Source: Chromatiales bacterium (lineage in GTDB: Bacteria; Pseudomonadota; Gammaproteobacteria; Thiohalomonadales; Thiohalomonadaceae). Taken from it: DNA of 12,368 nucleotides. The notes below the pieces were generated by a model that was not told where the DNA came from, ran no database searches, and was given only the letters and a program-made list of their open reading frames with translations. The position numbers were made by a program, and so were the translations under genes. Shown one piece after another: positions 6,736 through 12,368 of the stretch. Positions within the stretch are counted from its first letter, which is position 1. Each line of letters begins with the position of its first letter. The stretch lies in the NCBI GenBank assembly GCA_029864785.1, contig JAOTST010000006.1, positions 1 to 12,368 on the forward strand, written 5' to 3'.

Positions 6736-6874
6736 ACGTATGTACTTACCTTTATATCCGATAACAGTGTCATTTTCGTGCTCAAATGGTTAGATATTAT
6801 CCTCTTCGTGCGAATAGGCTCCATTCGGGAATAAAATTTGAAAACTGGATATAAATTAATTTTGAGGAGCAGCA
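6736..6874 (+). promoter_or_regulatory. tolB-pal intergenic region with a candidate pal promoter
   Basis: This is the longest gap inside the tol-pal group. TATTAT (6795-6800, 5 of 6) could be a -10 box, but no convincing -35 lies 16-18 bases upstream. A small inverted repeat, CGAAT (6811-6815) with ATTCG (6823-6827), follows and would lie at the start of such a transcript. A strong GAGGAG ribosome site (6864-6869) serves pal. Extra transcription of the abundant lipoprotein Pal from its own promoter, as reported in E. coli, would fit. Confidence 0.3.
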
Positions 6875-7465
6875 ATGTTTAATCGACTTCATCTCTTGAC
6901 CCGACTCTCTGTGGTAACCGGTCTCATTGTTTTATTGGGAGCCCTCTCGGGCTGTGCGAGCGATGCAGAGATTGCAGCTGCGGATGGTGAGCAGGCAGGA
7001 ACCTCTGCGGTAGAAACACCAGAAGGTGGGGATAACTCTGCACAAGGTGCATCATCAACAGGGGTTGCTATTGATAGCCGTTGGAGCGGACGTCCCATCG
7101 CTGAAGTTTTGAGTGACTCATCAAGCCCCCTGTCAACGCGCGTTTTTTACTTTGGCTTTGATAGCAGTACAATCAGTCCTGATGACCGTGAGGCTTTGAC
7201 TCAACACGCAGAGTTTCTTTCAAGTCATCCTGACCTTAGTGTGACGATTGAAGGGCATGCTGATGAGCGTGGTTCAAGAGAATATAATCTTGCTTTAGGA
7301 GAACGTCGCGCCAAGGGCGTTGAGCGTCTTCTATCGCTGTTGGGGGCAGATAAGTCACAGCAACAAGTGGTTAGTTTTGGAGAGGAGCGTCCCACGGCTC
7401 AGGGACATGACGATAGTGCATGGCATTTTAATCGTCGGGTAGAGCTTCTTTACACGGGTTACTAG
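6875..7465 (+). CDS. pal: Peptidoglycan-associated lipoprotein Pal
   Basis: Pal is an outer-membrane lipoprotein that binds meso-diaminopimelate in peptidoglycan and is the end point of the Tol system. The protein is 196 residues. A type II signal peptide ends in the lipobox LSGC, with C27 as the lipidated residue. A flexible Ala/Gly/Ser/Glu-rich tether (about 28-85) leads to the OmpA-like domain (about 88-196): FYFGFDSSTI, then GHADERGSREYNLALGERRA (127-146), the peptidoglycan and TolB contact region, and the closing NRRVELLY. The tether is somewhat longer than in E. coli Pal (173 residues). The ribosome site GAGGAG is five bases before the ATG. Confidence 0.97.
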   Translation: MFNRLHLLTRLSVVTGLIVLLGALSGCASDAEIAAADGEQAGTSAVETPEGGDNSAQGASSTGVAIDSRWSGRPIAEVLSDSSSPLSTRVFYFGFDSSTISPDDREALTQHAEFLSSHPDLSVTIEGHADERGSREYNLALGERRAKGVERLLSLLGADKSQQQVVSFGEERPTAQGHDDSAWHFNRRVELLYTGY

Positions 7466-7491
7466 ACCGCACTACAGGCGATCTGAGCGGT
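7466..7491 (+). promoter_or_regulatory. Small hairpin between pal and cpoB
   Basis: ACCGC (7466-7470), starting one base after the pal stop codon, pairs with GCGGT (7487-7491), with a possible CAG/CTG pairing inside. No T-run follows, so this is more likely an mRNA-stabilising or partly attenuating structure that sets pal above cpoB expression than a true terminator. Confidence 0.25.
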
Positions 7492-7528
7492 TATAGATAT
7501 TAGGTATATTATTAAAAGGTATGAGGCT

Positions 7529-8359
7529 GTGAATTTTAAAAATTTGCTTGGAGTTGGGCTCCTTCTGGGGTTGATGGGCACAACTGCGATTGCAGCCACC
7601 ATAGAGGTGCTCCCCTCTGTTGAACAGCGTCTGATTAAGTTGGAGCATCAGATCAACAATCAAGCCCTGTTAGAGTTGCTTGATCGTATTGATTCGTTAC
7701 AAACAGAGTTGCAAGAGATGCGCGCCCTTTCTGAAGAGCAGACGCATCAGATTGAGACACTTAAGCAGCGTCAGCGAGATCTCTATCTCGATCTGGATCG
7801 TCGCCTGTCACGGGTGGAGCGGGAAGGTAGTAGGGCATTGCCGGTAGTGACTCCAGGTGAGGATGGTCAACCAGGCTCTTCGGTACTGGTTGGTGGTGGA
7901 GAGCAACCTCTTGTTGCTGGTGAGGGCGTCAAGACGATCCCTCAAGATACTCCAGAAACAGACGCTTTAGCTGAGGAGAGGGCTGCATATCAGAAGGCAT
8001 TTAATCTATTACGGCAACTACAGTATGATCCTGCAACAGCCGCTTTTCAGAACTTTATTAAAAAATATCCCAAAGGGCGCTATGCCCATATCGCCCAATA
8101 TTGGCTAGGCGAAGCCAGTTATGCGCGACGTGATTTCAAGCAGGCGATCGTGGATTATCAGCTTTTAATCGATCACTATCCTCAGAGCCCCAAGCTAGCC
8201 GAGGCGATGCTTAAGATGGGATACAGCCGCTGGGAGTTGAAGGCGGTAATTGGTGCGAAGACGGTCCTTGACCAACTGGTCTCAAAATATCCGGATTCGC
8301 CCGAGGCGAAGCAGGCGCAACCGCTTTTAGAAAAACTCAATCGACGCCTGAAGAAGTAG
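7529..8359 (+). CDS. cpoB: Cell division coordinator CpoB (YbgF)
   Basis: CpoB is a periplasmic protein that ties Tol activity to PBP1B-driven peptidoglycan synthesis during constriction. The protein is 276 residues (E. coli about 263). It starts with GTG: AAAAGGT (7514-7520) is 8 bases upstream, and the nearby ATG at 7521 closes after three codons. A signal peptide (MNFKNLLGVGLLLGLMG...) is predicted to be cut after AIA (residue 22). The segment at about 28-98 is a Leu/Gln/Glu-rich coiled coil that trimerises in E. coli. A Gly/Pro/Glu-rich linker covers about 100-148. Tetratricopeptide repeats fill about 151-270 (YQKAFNLLRQLQYDPATAAFQNFIKKYP, then IAQYWLGEASYARRDFKQAIVDY, then AEAMLKMGYSRWEL). 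queE begins 10 bases after the stop. Confidence 0.95.
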   Translation: MNFKNLLGVGLLLGLMGTTAIAATIEVLPSVEQRLIKLEHQINNQALLELLDRIDSLQTELQEMRALSEEQTHQIETLKQRQRDLYLDLDRRLSRVEREGSRALPVVTPGEDGQPGSSVLVGGGEQPLVAGEGVKTIPQDTPETDALAEERAAYQKAFNLLRQLQYDPATAAFQNFIKKYPKGRYAHIAQYWLGEASYARRDFKQAIVDYQLLIDHYPQSPKLAEAMLKMGYSRWELKAVIGAKTVLDQLVSKYPDSPEAKQAQPLLEKLNRRLKK

Positions 8360-8369
8360 TTTTACAGCG

Positions 8370-9023
8370 ATGGTTAAAGAAGAGTATCGGTTACGTATTA
8401 CCGAGGTATTTCTGTCACTACAGGGTGAGTCAGATACCGTTGGCTGGCCGACGGTGTTTATTCGTCTGACAGGTTGTCCGTTGCGCTGCAATTATTGTGA
8501 CACCGAATACGCCTTTACTGGGGGAGAGTCCCTGACTCATGATGAGATCCTTGCAAAGGTTGCAGATTTTGGCGTGCGCCATGTCTGTGTCACCGGAGGG
8601 GAGCCCCTGAGTCAGAAGGGTGTTCAGCTGCTGATGCAGCAGCTCTGTGATCTGGCGTATCAGGTTTCACTTGAGACCAGTGGTGCCCTCGATATTGCCT
8701 CAGTTGATAAGCGTGTTTCGGTTGTTATGGATATCAAGACCCCATCATCGGGCGAGGTCGAAAAGAATCTCTACAGCAACATCGACCATCTAAAAATAGA
8801 TGACCAGATCAAACTGGTGATAGCCGATCGAGCCGATTATGAGTGGAGTCGAAAAATTATCGATGAACGTGGTTTGAGTGATCGAGCGGCAGTGCTTCTA
8901 TCTCCTGCATTTGGTCAGCTGGATCCTAAAGAGTTGGCTCAGTGGATTATCGATGATCGGCTCAATGTGCGCTTTCAGTTACAGCTACACAAAATTCTCT
9001 GGGGGGATGAACAAGGGAAATGA
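8370..9023 (+). CDS. queE: 7-carboxy-7-deazaguanine synthase QueE
   Basis: QueE is a radical-SAM enzyme that contracts 6-carboxytetrahydropterin to 7-carboxy-7-deazaguanine, the committed ring-forming step of preQ0 and queuosine synthesis. The protein is 217 residues. The iron-sulfur cluster motif CX3CX2C is C36, C40, C43 in [16 protein letters not shown], and the GGEP motif in [10 protein letters not shown] contacts S-adenosylmethionine. The N-terminal [13 protein letters not shown] is typical. The start has a poor ribosome site (only TTTACAG upstream) and lies 10 bases after the cpoB stop, so it probably depends on coupling to cpoB. The stop overlaps queC by four bases. queD and queF are not in this window. 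Confidence 0.96.
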   Translation: MVKEEYRLRITEVFLSLQGESDTVGWPTVFIRLTGCPLRCNYCDTEYAFTGGESLTHDEILAKVADFGVRHVCVTGGEPLSQKGVQLLMQQLCDLAYQVSLETSGALDIASVDKRVSVVMDIKTPSSGEVEKNLYSNIDHLKIDDQIKLVIADRADYEWSRKIIDERGLSDRAAVLLSPAFGQLDPKELAQWIIDDRLNVRFQLQLHKILWGDEQGK

Positions 9024-9712
9024 GTAATCACGTTAAAAAGGCTGTTGTACTGCTATCCGGTGGCCTCGATTCGGCGACTGTACTAGCTATGGCTCAAGCA
9101 GAGGGTTTTGAGTGTTATGCCCTCAGTTTTGATTATGGCCAGCGCCATCATAGTGAGCTACAGGCCGCAGATCGCGTAGCTGAGTCACTGGGAGCCAAAG
9201 AGCATCGCCTGTTTGATCTCAACCTGCGTCAATTTGGGGGATCGGCACTGACTGATGATGCCATTGATGTCCCCGACGCCGCTGTTGATGGTGAGGATAA
9301 TGGTATCCCTGTCACCTATGTTCCCGCCCGAAATACGGTTTTTCTCTCGTTGGCACTGGCGTGGGCTGAGGTACTTGGGGCAATGGATATTTTTATTGGG
9401 GTCAATTCGGTCGATTATTCGGGATATCCCGACTGCCGTCCTGAATTTATTAGTGCCTATCAAGCTATGGCCAACCTCGCCACTAAGGAGGGGATTGAGG
9501 GTGATGGTTTTCAGATTAACACACCGCTTATCTCATTGACCAAGGCACAAATCATTCAAAAAGGGAGTGCTCTTGGGGTCGATTATGGTCTGACCGTCTC
9601 CTGTTACAACCCAGATGATGAGGGGCGTGCCTGTGGCCAGTGTGACTCCTGTGCTTTGAGGCGTGCAGGTTTTAGTTCGGCCAAAATAGAGGATCCCACA
9701 CGCTATCGTTGA
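9020..9712 (+). CDS. queC: 7-cyano-7-deazaguanine (preQ0) synthase QueC
   Basis: QueC converts 7-carboxy-7-deazaguanine to the nitrile preQ0 using ATP and ammonia, directly after QueE. The protein is 230 residues, the normal length. The PP-loop ATP motif SGGLDSAT is at 13-20. The zinc site is four cysteines near the C-terminus: C195, C205, C208 and C211, in the pattern CX9CX2CX2C ([22 protein letters not shown]). Other family blocks, FDYGQRH (37-43) and [17 protein letters not shown] (101-117), are intact. It overlaps queE by four bases. preQ0 feeds QueF and Tgt for queuosine at position 34 of tRNAs for Asp, Asn, His and Tyr. Confidence 0.97.
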   Translation: MSNHVKKAVVLLSGGLDSATVLAMAQAEGFECYALSFDYGQRHHSELQAADRVAESLGAKEHRLFDLNLRQFGGSALTDDAIDVPDAAVDGEDNGIPVTYVPARNTVFLSLALAWAEVLGAMDIFIGVNSVDYSGYPDCRPEFISAYQAMANLATKEGIEGDGFQINTPLISLTKAQIIQKGSALGVDYGLTVSCYNPDDEGRACGQCDSCALRRAGFSSAKIEDPTRYR

Positions 9713-9732
9713 TATTTCTGATTAATAGAGTG

Positions 9733-9741
9733 TGATATATT
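9733..9741 (+). promoter_or_regulatory. Candidate extended -10 promoter for the YeeE/YedE gene
   Basis: TGATATATT (9733-9741) fits an extended -10 element (TG-n-TATATT, 5 of 6). It lies in the AT-rich 109-base gap after queC, which has no convincing terminator. Transcription would start near 9748, giving a leader of about 75 bases. GAGG (9811-9814) is a good ribosome site for the ATG at 9822. The match is short, so this remains tentative. Confidence 0.3.
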
Positions 9742-9821
9742 TAAAAAATAATAATGATGAGAAATCAGCAGGAAGGAAATAGTAGTTGTTGCTGTAATTT
9801 ACTTATATAAGAGGTTGTCTG

Positions 9822-11087
9822 ATGCAATTTGAAAGTTTTATCGGAGCGGAATCCGCTCTATTGTGGGGAACATTTTTGATCGCTACGATCATGGGTGCGG
9901 TCGTTAATAAGACCAATTTTTGCACCATGGGTGCGGTTTCCGATTGGGTTAATATGGGGGATATGTCACGGATGCGTGCATGGTTTCTCGCAATGGCCGT
10001 TGCCATGCTCGGTGTCTCTATTCTTGAAGGCATTGGGGCAATTGACCTTAATGGTTCTTTTCCCCCTTATCGTGGCTCGCAGTTGATTTGGGCCGAAAAT
10101 CTGTTGGGTGGTATCCTCTTTGGAATTGGTATGACCCTCGCTAGCGGCTGTGGAAATAAGACGCTGATTCGTATCGGTGGCGGTAATCTGAAATCAATTA
10201 TGGTGCTTATAGTGATTGGGGTTATTGCCTACTTTATGACCAATCCTTTCTCCGATAGTGATCAGACGCTCTTTTCGATTATTTTTTATGATTGGATTCG
10301 CCCTCTGGCGATTGATCTCAATAGTCAACAGGATCTGGGTTCGCTGATCAGTAGTGAAAATGGAGCCACCGTACGTCTGTATGCAGGTGTTGTGATAGCA
10401 TTTCTCCTGCTACTCTATATCTTCCGCTCGGCAGATTTCCGCGGTAATTTTGATAACATACTGGGTGGTCTCGTTGTTGGGTTCGTGGTGCTGGGTGGCT
10501 GGTATCTAAGTAGCACGATTATGGTTACCGTCCCTGACGAGGATCCGATGACCCTCAGTGGTTATTATCAGGAGTGGGACATGGTGGCCGAGTCTGAGGA
10601 GGGTAAACCAAGCGCGGGTGGCCCTCTGAGTGCACAATCGTTCACATTTGTTAATCCGATGGGGCAGACGACAGGGTATGTTTCCTCTGGTTTTAATCGT
10701 GCGCAGCTCACCTTTGGCATTATGGCGCTGTTTGGTATCATTGCAGGCTCATTGCTCTGGTCACTGATCAGCAGGAGTTTCCGTATTGAGTGGTTTAACT
10801 CGGTGGGTGATTTCGCTAATCACTTTATTGGAGCTATTTTGATGGGCTTTGGTGGCGTACTGGCACTTGGTTGCACCATCGGTCAGGGAATCACCGGGAT
10901 ATCCACTCTCGCTGTCGGCTCCTTTATTGCCTTTGTAGGCATTGTTTTTGGTAGTGCGCTGACCATGAAAATTAATTATTACAAATTGGTTTATGAAGAA
11001 GAGGCCTCTTTTATTAAGGCCTTGATCGCCTCTTTGGCGGACATGAAATTGCTACCAAACAGTCTGCGTAAGCTGGACGCCGTTTAA
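9822..11087 (+). CDS. YeeE/YedE family sulfur-compound membrane transporter
   Basis: An inner-membrane protein of 421 residues in the YeeE/YedE (TsuA-like) family, whose characterised members import thiosulfate through a relay of conserved cysteines. About nine hydrophobic segments are visible (roughly 13-30, 52-72, 92-112, 124-140, 185-202, 211-231, 293-317, 333-352, 362-385). Cysteines sit in the two family signatures, LASGCGNKT (C110) and LALGCTIGQG (C351), and C34 is in NKTNFCTMGAV. A polar loop at about 235-290 is not hydrophobic. Gene context gives no second transporter part and no TusA-like partner. The substrate could be thiosulfate, another sulfur species, or selenium in the YedE branch; I cannot decide. 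The gene sits between queC and tRNA-Lys, two neighbours that are adjacent in Pseudomonas as I recall, so it looks inserted or lineage-specific. Confidence 0.9.
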   Translation: MQFESFIGAESALLWGTFLIATIMGAVVNKTNFCTMGAVSDWVNMGDMSRMRAWFLAMAVAMLGVSILEGIGAIDLNGSFPPYRGSQLIWAENLLGGILFGIGMTLASGCGNKTLIRIGGGNLKSIMVLIVIGVIAYFMTNPFSDSDQTLFSIIFYDWIRPLAIDLNSQQDLGSLISSENGATVRLYAGVVIAFLLLLYIFRSADFRGNFDNILGGLVVGFVVLGGWYLSSTIMVTVPDEDPMTLSGYYQEWDMVAESEEGKPSAGGPLSAQSFTFVNPMGQTTGYVSSGFNRAQLTFGIMALFGIIAGSLLWSLISRSFRIEWFNSVGDFANHFIGAILMGFGGVLALGCTIGQGITGISTLAVGSFIAFVGIVFGSALTMKINYYKLVYEEEASFIKALIASLADMKLLPNSLRKLDAV

Positions 11088-11123
11088 TATTTCAAATAAA
11101 TCGCAATAGAGTGCATTTTCTAC

Positions 11124-11151
11124 TTGCCATTTTTTCGTGGTCAGGTAGGAT
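11124..11151 (+). promoter_or_regulatory. Promoter of tRNA-Lys
   Basis: TTGCCA (11124-11129, 5 of 6 to the -35 consensus) and TAGGAT (11146-11151, 4 of 6 to the -10, keeping the key TA...T bases) are 16 bases apart. The bases after the -10 are ATGCGCC, a GC-containing discriminator typical of growth-rate- and stringent-controlled stable-RNA promoters. The tRNA begins 14 bases beyond the -10. Confidence 0.6.
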
Positions 11152-11165
11152 ATGCGCCTCTTTCC

Positions 11166-11241
11166 GGGCCGTTAGCTCAGCCGGTAGAGCAGTTGACTTT
11201 TAATCAATTGGTCGGGCGTTCGAATCGCCCACGGCCCACCA
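11166..11241 (+). tRNA. tRNA-Lys (anticodon UUU)
   Basis: A complete 76-base cloverleaf with encoded CCA. The acceptor stem is GGGCCGT (11166-11172) with ACGGCCC (11231-11237). The D stem is GCTC/GAGC, and the anticodon stem GTTGA/TCAAT includes one G-U pair. The loop CTTTTAA carries TTT at 11199-11201, and the T stem GGGCG/CGCCC surrounds TTCGAAT. Discriminator A and CCA end at 11241. It reads AAA and AAG lysine codons. In E. coli, U34 of this tRNA carries a 2-thio and aminomethyl modification. Single gene with its own promoter and terminator. A tRNA-Lys next to the tol-pal region is also found in E. coli and Pseudomonas. Confidence 0.98.
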
Positions 11242-11253
11242 TATTCGCAAAGA

Positions 11254-11284
11254 GGCCGGGAGCAGTCTGCTCCCGGCCTTTTTT
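11254..11284 (+). terminator. Strong intrinsic terminator of tRNA-Lys
   Basis: A perfect 11-base-pair stem (GGCCGGGAGCA with TGCTCCCGGCC, 11254-11264 and 11268-11278) closes a three-base loop and is followed directly by six T residues (11279-11284). It stands 12 bases after the tRNA CCA end. The A-rich bases just upstream could extend the stem into the T-run. It should also separate upstream transcription from the small gene and uup downstream. Confidence 0.95.
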
Positions 11285-11335
11285 GTATCTATCTTTTTAT
11301 GCAGTTGGGCAATAAAAGGGGTAAAAGCTTCAATT

Positions 11336-11491
11336 ATGGCCAAGAAAAAATGCCAGGTTTGCCGCCTTAACAACGCCTGCAAGCACTTTAAGACCCAGTT
11401 CTGTCCTCTCTACTTCTACGGTTTTCTCATTGCCGCGATAGCTGTTCCCGCTTACCTAATTATTAGTGGGCTTGATCTACTCAATATCTAG
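11336..11491 (+). CDS. Small cysteine-rich single-span membrane protein, 51 residues, unknown function
   Basis: An open frame from ATG 11336 to TAG 11489-11491, too short for usual length cut-offs. The N-terminal half is basic with four cysteines (C6, C9, C15, C23: CX2C-X5-C-X7-C, starting MAKKKCQVCRLNNACKHF), a spacing that could hold one metal ion, probably zinc, or form disulfides. Residues about 25-46 are one hydrophobic helix (LYFYGFLIAAIAVPAYLIIS). The Lys-rich N-terminus predicts a cytoplasmic cysteine domain by the positive-inside rule. A purine-rich AAGGGG (11316-11321) lies 14 bases before the start, further than ideal. It begins after the tRNA terminator and ends 22 bases before uup, so it probably shares the uup transcript. 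I do not recognise the family. The non-random layout favours a real gene. Confidence 0.6.
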   Translation: MAKKKCQVCRLNNACKHFKTQFCPLYFYGFLIAAIAVPAYLIISGLDLLNI

Positions 11492-11513
11492 TCTTTCCTT
11501 ACGTCGGTAACAC

Positions 11514-12368
11514 ATGGCACTTCTAACGCTCAAAGATATATCGCTTCACTACGGTACGACCAGTTTATTTGACGGGGTTCAGTTTCAGGCGGAAAAACAT
11601 GAACGCATCGCTCTAGTTGGGCGTAATGGCACAGGAAAGTCGACCCTGCTGAAATTGATCGTGGGTCTGGTGGATGCCGACGCTGGTGATCGAACTCTTC
11701 ATCAGGGCGTTCGGGTGGCGCGTTTGGAACAGGAAGTGCCTGCCGATCTCGAAGGCAATGTTTATGATGTGATCTCGGAAGGTGTTGGTGAGTTGGCTGG
11801 CCAGATCTCCCGTTATCACGAATTAATCCATCAGCTTGAAAGCGATAGCAGTGATGCATTACTTGCAGAACTGGAGCGCGTACAACACGCACTTGAGGCA
11901 GAGGACGGTTGGCAGTTAACTCGGCAGATCGATGAAATTATCTCTCGCCTTTCACTTCCTGAGGATAAGCCATTTAGCGTTCTTTCTGGTGGAATGAAGC
12001 GCCGTGTTTTACTCGGGCGGGCGTTGGTGCAACAGCCTGACCTACTGCTGCTTGATGAGCCGACTAACCATCTTGATATTGAGTCGATCGACTGGCTTGA
12101 GGAGTTTCTGCTTGGTTGGGGAGGAAGTCTTATCTTCATTACCCATGACCGGGCATTTCTTAAGCGGTTGGCGACCCGGATTATTGAGCTTGATCGTGGA
12201 AAATTGACTTCATGGCCCGGCGATTATGAAAATTACCTTCGACGAAAGGCTGAAGATCTGGCGGCAGAGGCCGAGCAGAATGCTCTTTTTGACAAAAAAT
12301 TGGCTCAGGAAGAGAAGTGGATCCGTCAGGGAATCAAGGCGCGTAGAACCCGTAATGAGGGGCGTGTT
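11514..12368 (+). CDS. uup: ABC-F family ATPase Uup (partial, 3' end outside window)
   Basis: The first 285 codons of a soluble ABC-F ATPase, about 45 percent of the usual 635 or so residues. ABC-F proteins lack membrane domains and act on ribosomes or nucleic acid; Uup of E. coli affects transposon excision and ribosome-related functions. ABC domain 1 has Walker A GRNGTGKST (36-44), signature LSGGMKRR (157-164), Walker B LLLLDEPTNHLD (177-188) and switch His H211 in FITHDR. The interdomain linker begins at about 240, and the segment DKKLAQEEKWIRQGIKARRTRNEGRV at the window edge matches the E. coli Uup counterpart almost exactly; this separates it from EttA, YbiT and YheS. The ATG at 11514 gives the family N-terminus. 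The ribosome site is weak (GGTAA), suggesting coupling to the small gene upstream. Confidence 0.95.
   Translation, partial: MALLTLKDISLHYGTTSLFDGVQFQAEKHERIALVGRNGTGKSTLLKLIVGLVDADAGDRTLHQGVRVARLEQEVPADLEGNVYDVISEGVGELAGQISRYHELIHQLESDSSDALLAELERVQHALEAEDGWQLTRQIDEIISRLSLPEDKPFSVLSGGMKRRVLLGRALVQQPDLLLLDEPTNHLDIESIDWLEEFLLGWGGSLIFITHDRAFLKRLATRIIELDRGKLTSWPGDYENYLRRKAEDLAAEAEQNALFDKKLAQEEKWIRQGIKARRTRNEGRV

Noticed and set aside
11166-11284. tRNA-Lys as an integration (att) site for a genomic island
   Set aside because: No integrase gene and no repeated copy of the tRNA 3' end is seen within the window. The terminator directly follows and the downstream gene uup is a core gene.
11124-11315. 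Open frame running through the tRNA promoter, tRNA-Lys and terminator
   Set aside because: It overlaps a complete tRNA and its terminator. The protein is only a translation of these RNA elements.
11530-12139. Open frames on the minus strand opposite uup
   Set aside because: The + strand frame from 11514 is a full match to Uup over 285 codons, so the minus-strand frames are shadows.

Overview
The window comes from a gammaproteobacterium of moderate GC content. Three things point there: the TolA/TolR/TolB/Pal/CpoB set, the RuvB and Uup sequences (which match my memory of the E. coli proteins closely), and the gene order. As I recall it, the order yebC-ruvC-ruvA-ruvB-ybgC-tolQRAB-pal-cpoB-queE-queC-tRNA-Lys is typical of Pseudomonas-like gammaproteobacteria. 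A full-length YeeE/YedE sulfur-compound transporter hints at a sulfur-metabolising lineage (Chromatiales or Thiotrichales-like), but this is only a guess. All complete genes lie on the + strand.

Layout. Bases 1-94 hold the C-terminal tail of an unknown protein ending in a hydrophobic segment. Bases 95-309 have no complete gene, but carry a clear relic of yebC: its leader and first seven codons, immediately upstream of ruvC. Bases 310-2939 are the Holliday-junction genes ruvC, ruvA and ruvB, with a cold-shock protein gene (csp) inserted between ruvA and ruvB. Bases 2939-8359 are the Tol-Pal envelope cluster (ybgC, tolQ, tolR, tolA, tolB, pal, cpoB), tightly packed with several stop/start overlaps. 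Bases 8370-9712 are queE and queC, two steps of 7-deazaguanine (queuosine) synthesis. Bases 9822-11087 encode the YeeE/YedE transporter. Bases 11166-11241 are tRNA-Lys(UUU), with a promoter in front and a strong intrinsic terminator behind. A 51-codon gene for a cysteine-rich, single-span membrane protein follows at 11336-11491, and then the 5' part of the ABC-F gene uup, cut by the window end.

How the genes work together. RuvA and RuvB form the branch-migration motor and RuvC resolves the junction. TolQ-TolR energise TolA, which acts through TolB and Pal to keep the outer membrane attached during division. CpoB links this machine to peptidoglycan synthesis, and YbgC is an acyl-CoA thioesterase habitually linked to tol genes. 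QueE and QueC make preQ0 for tRNA modification.

The backbone is ordinary. What departs from it are three lineage-specific edits (the lost yebC, the csp insertion, the yeeE insertion), the unrecognised Cys4 membrane microprotein before uup, and a possible pairing between the tRNA leader and trailer that would compete with the terminator hairpin. I see no CRISPR array, insertion sequence, phage gene or defence system. I do not claim a wholly new system.
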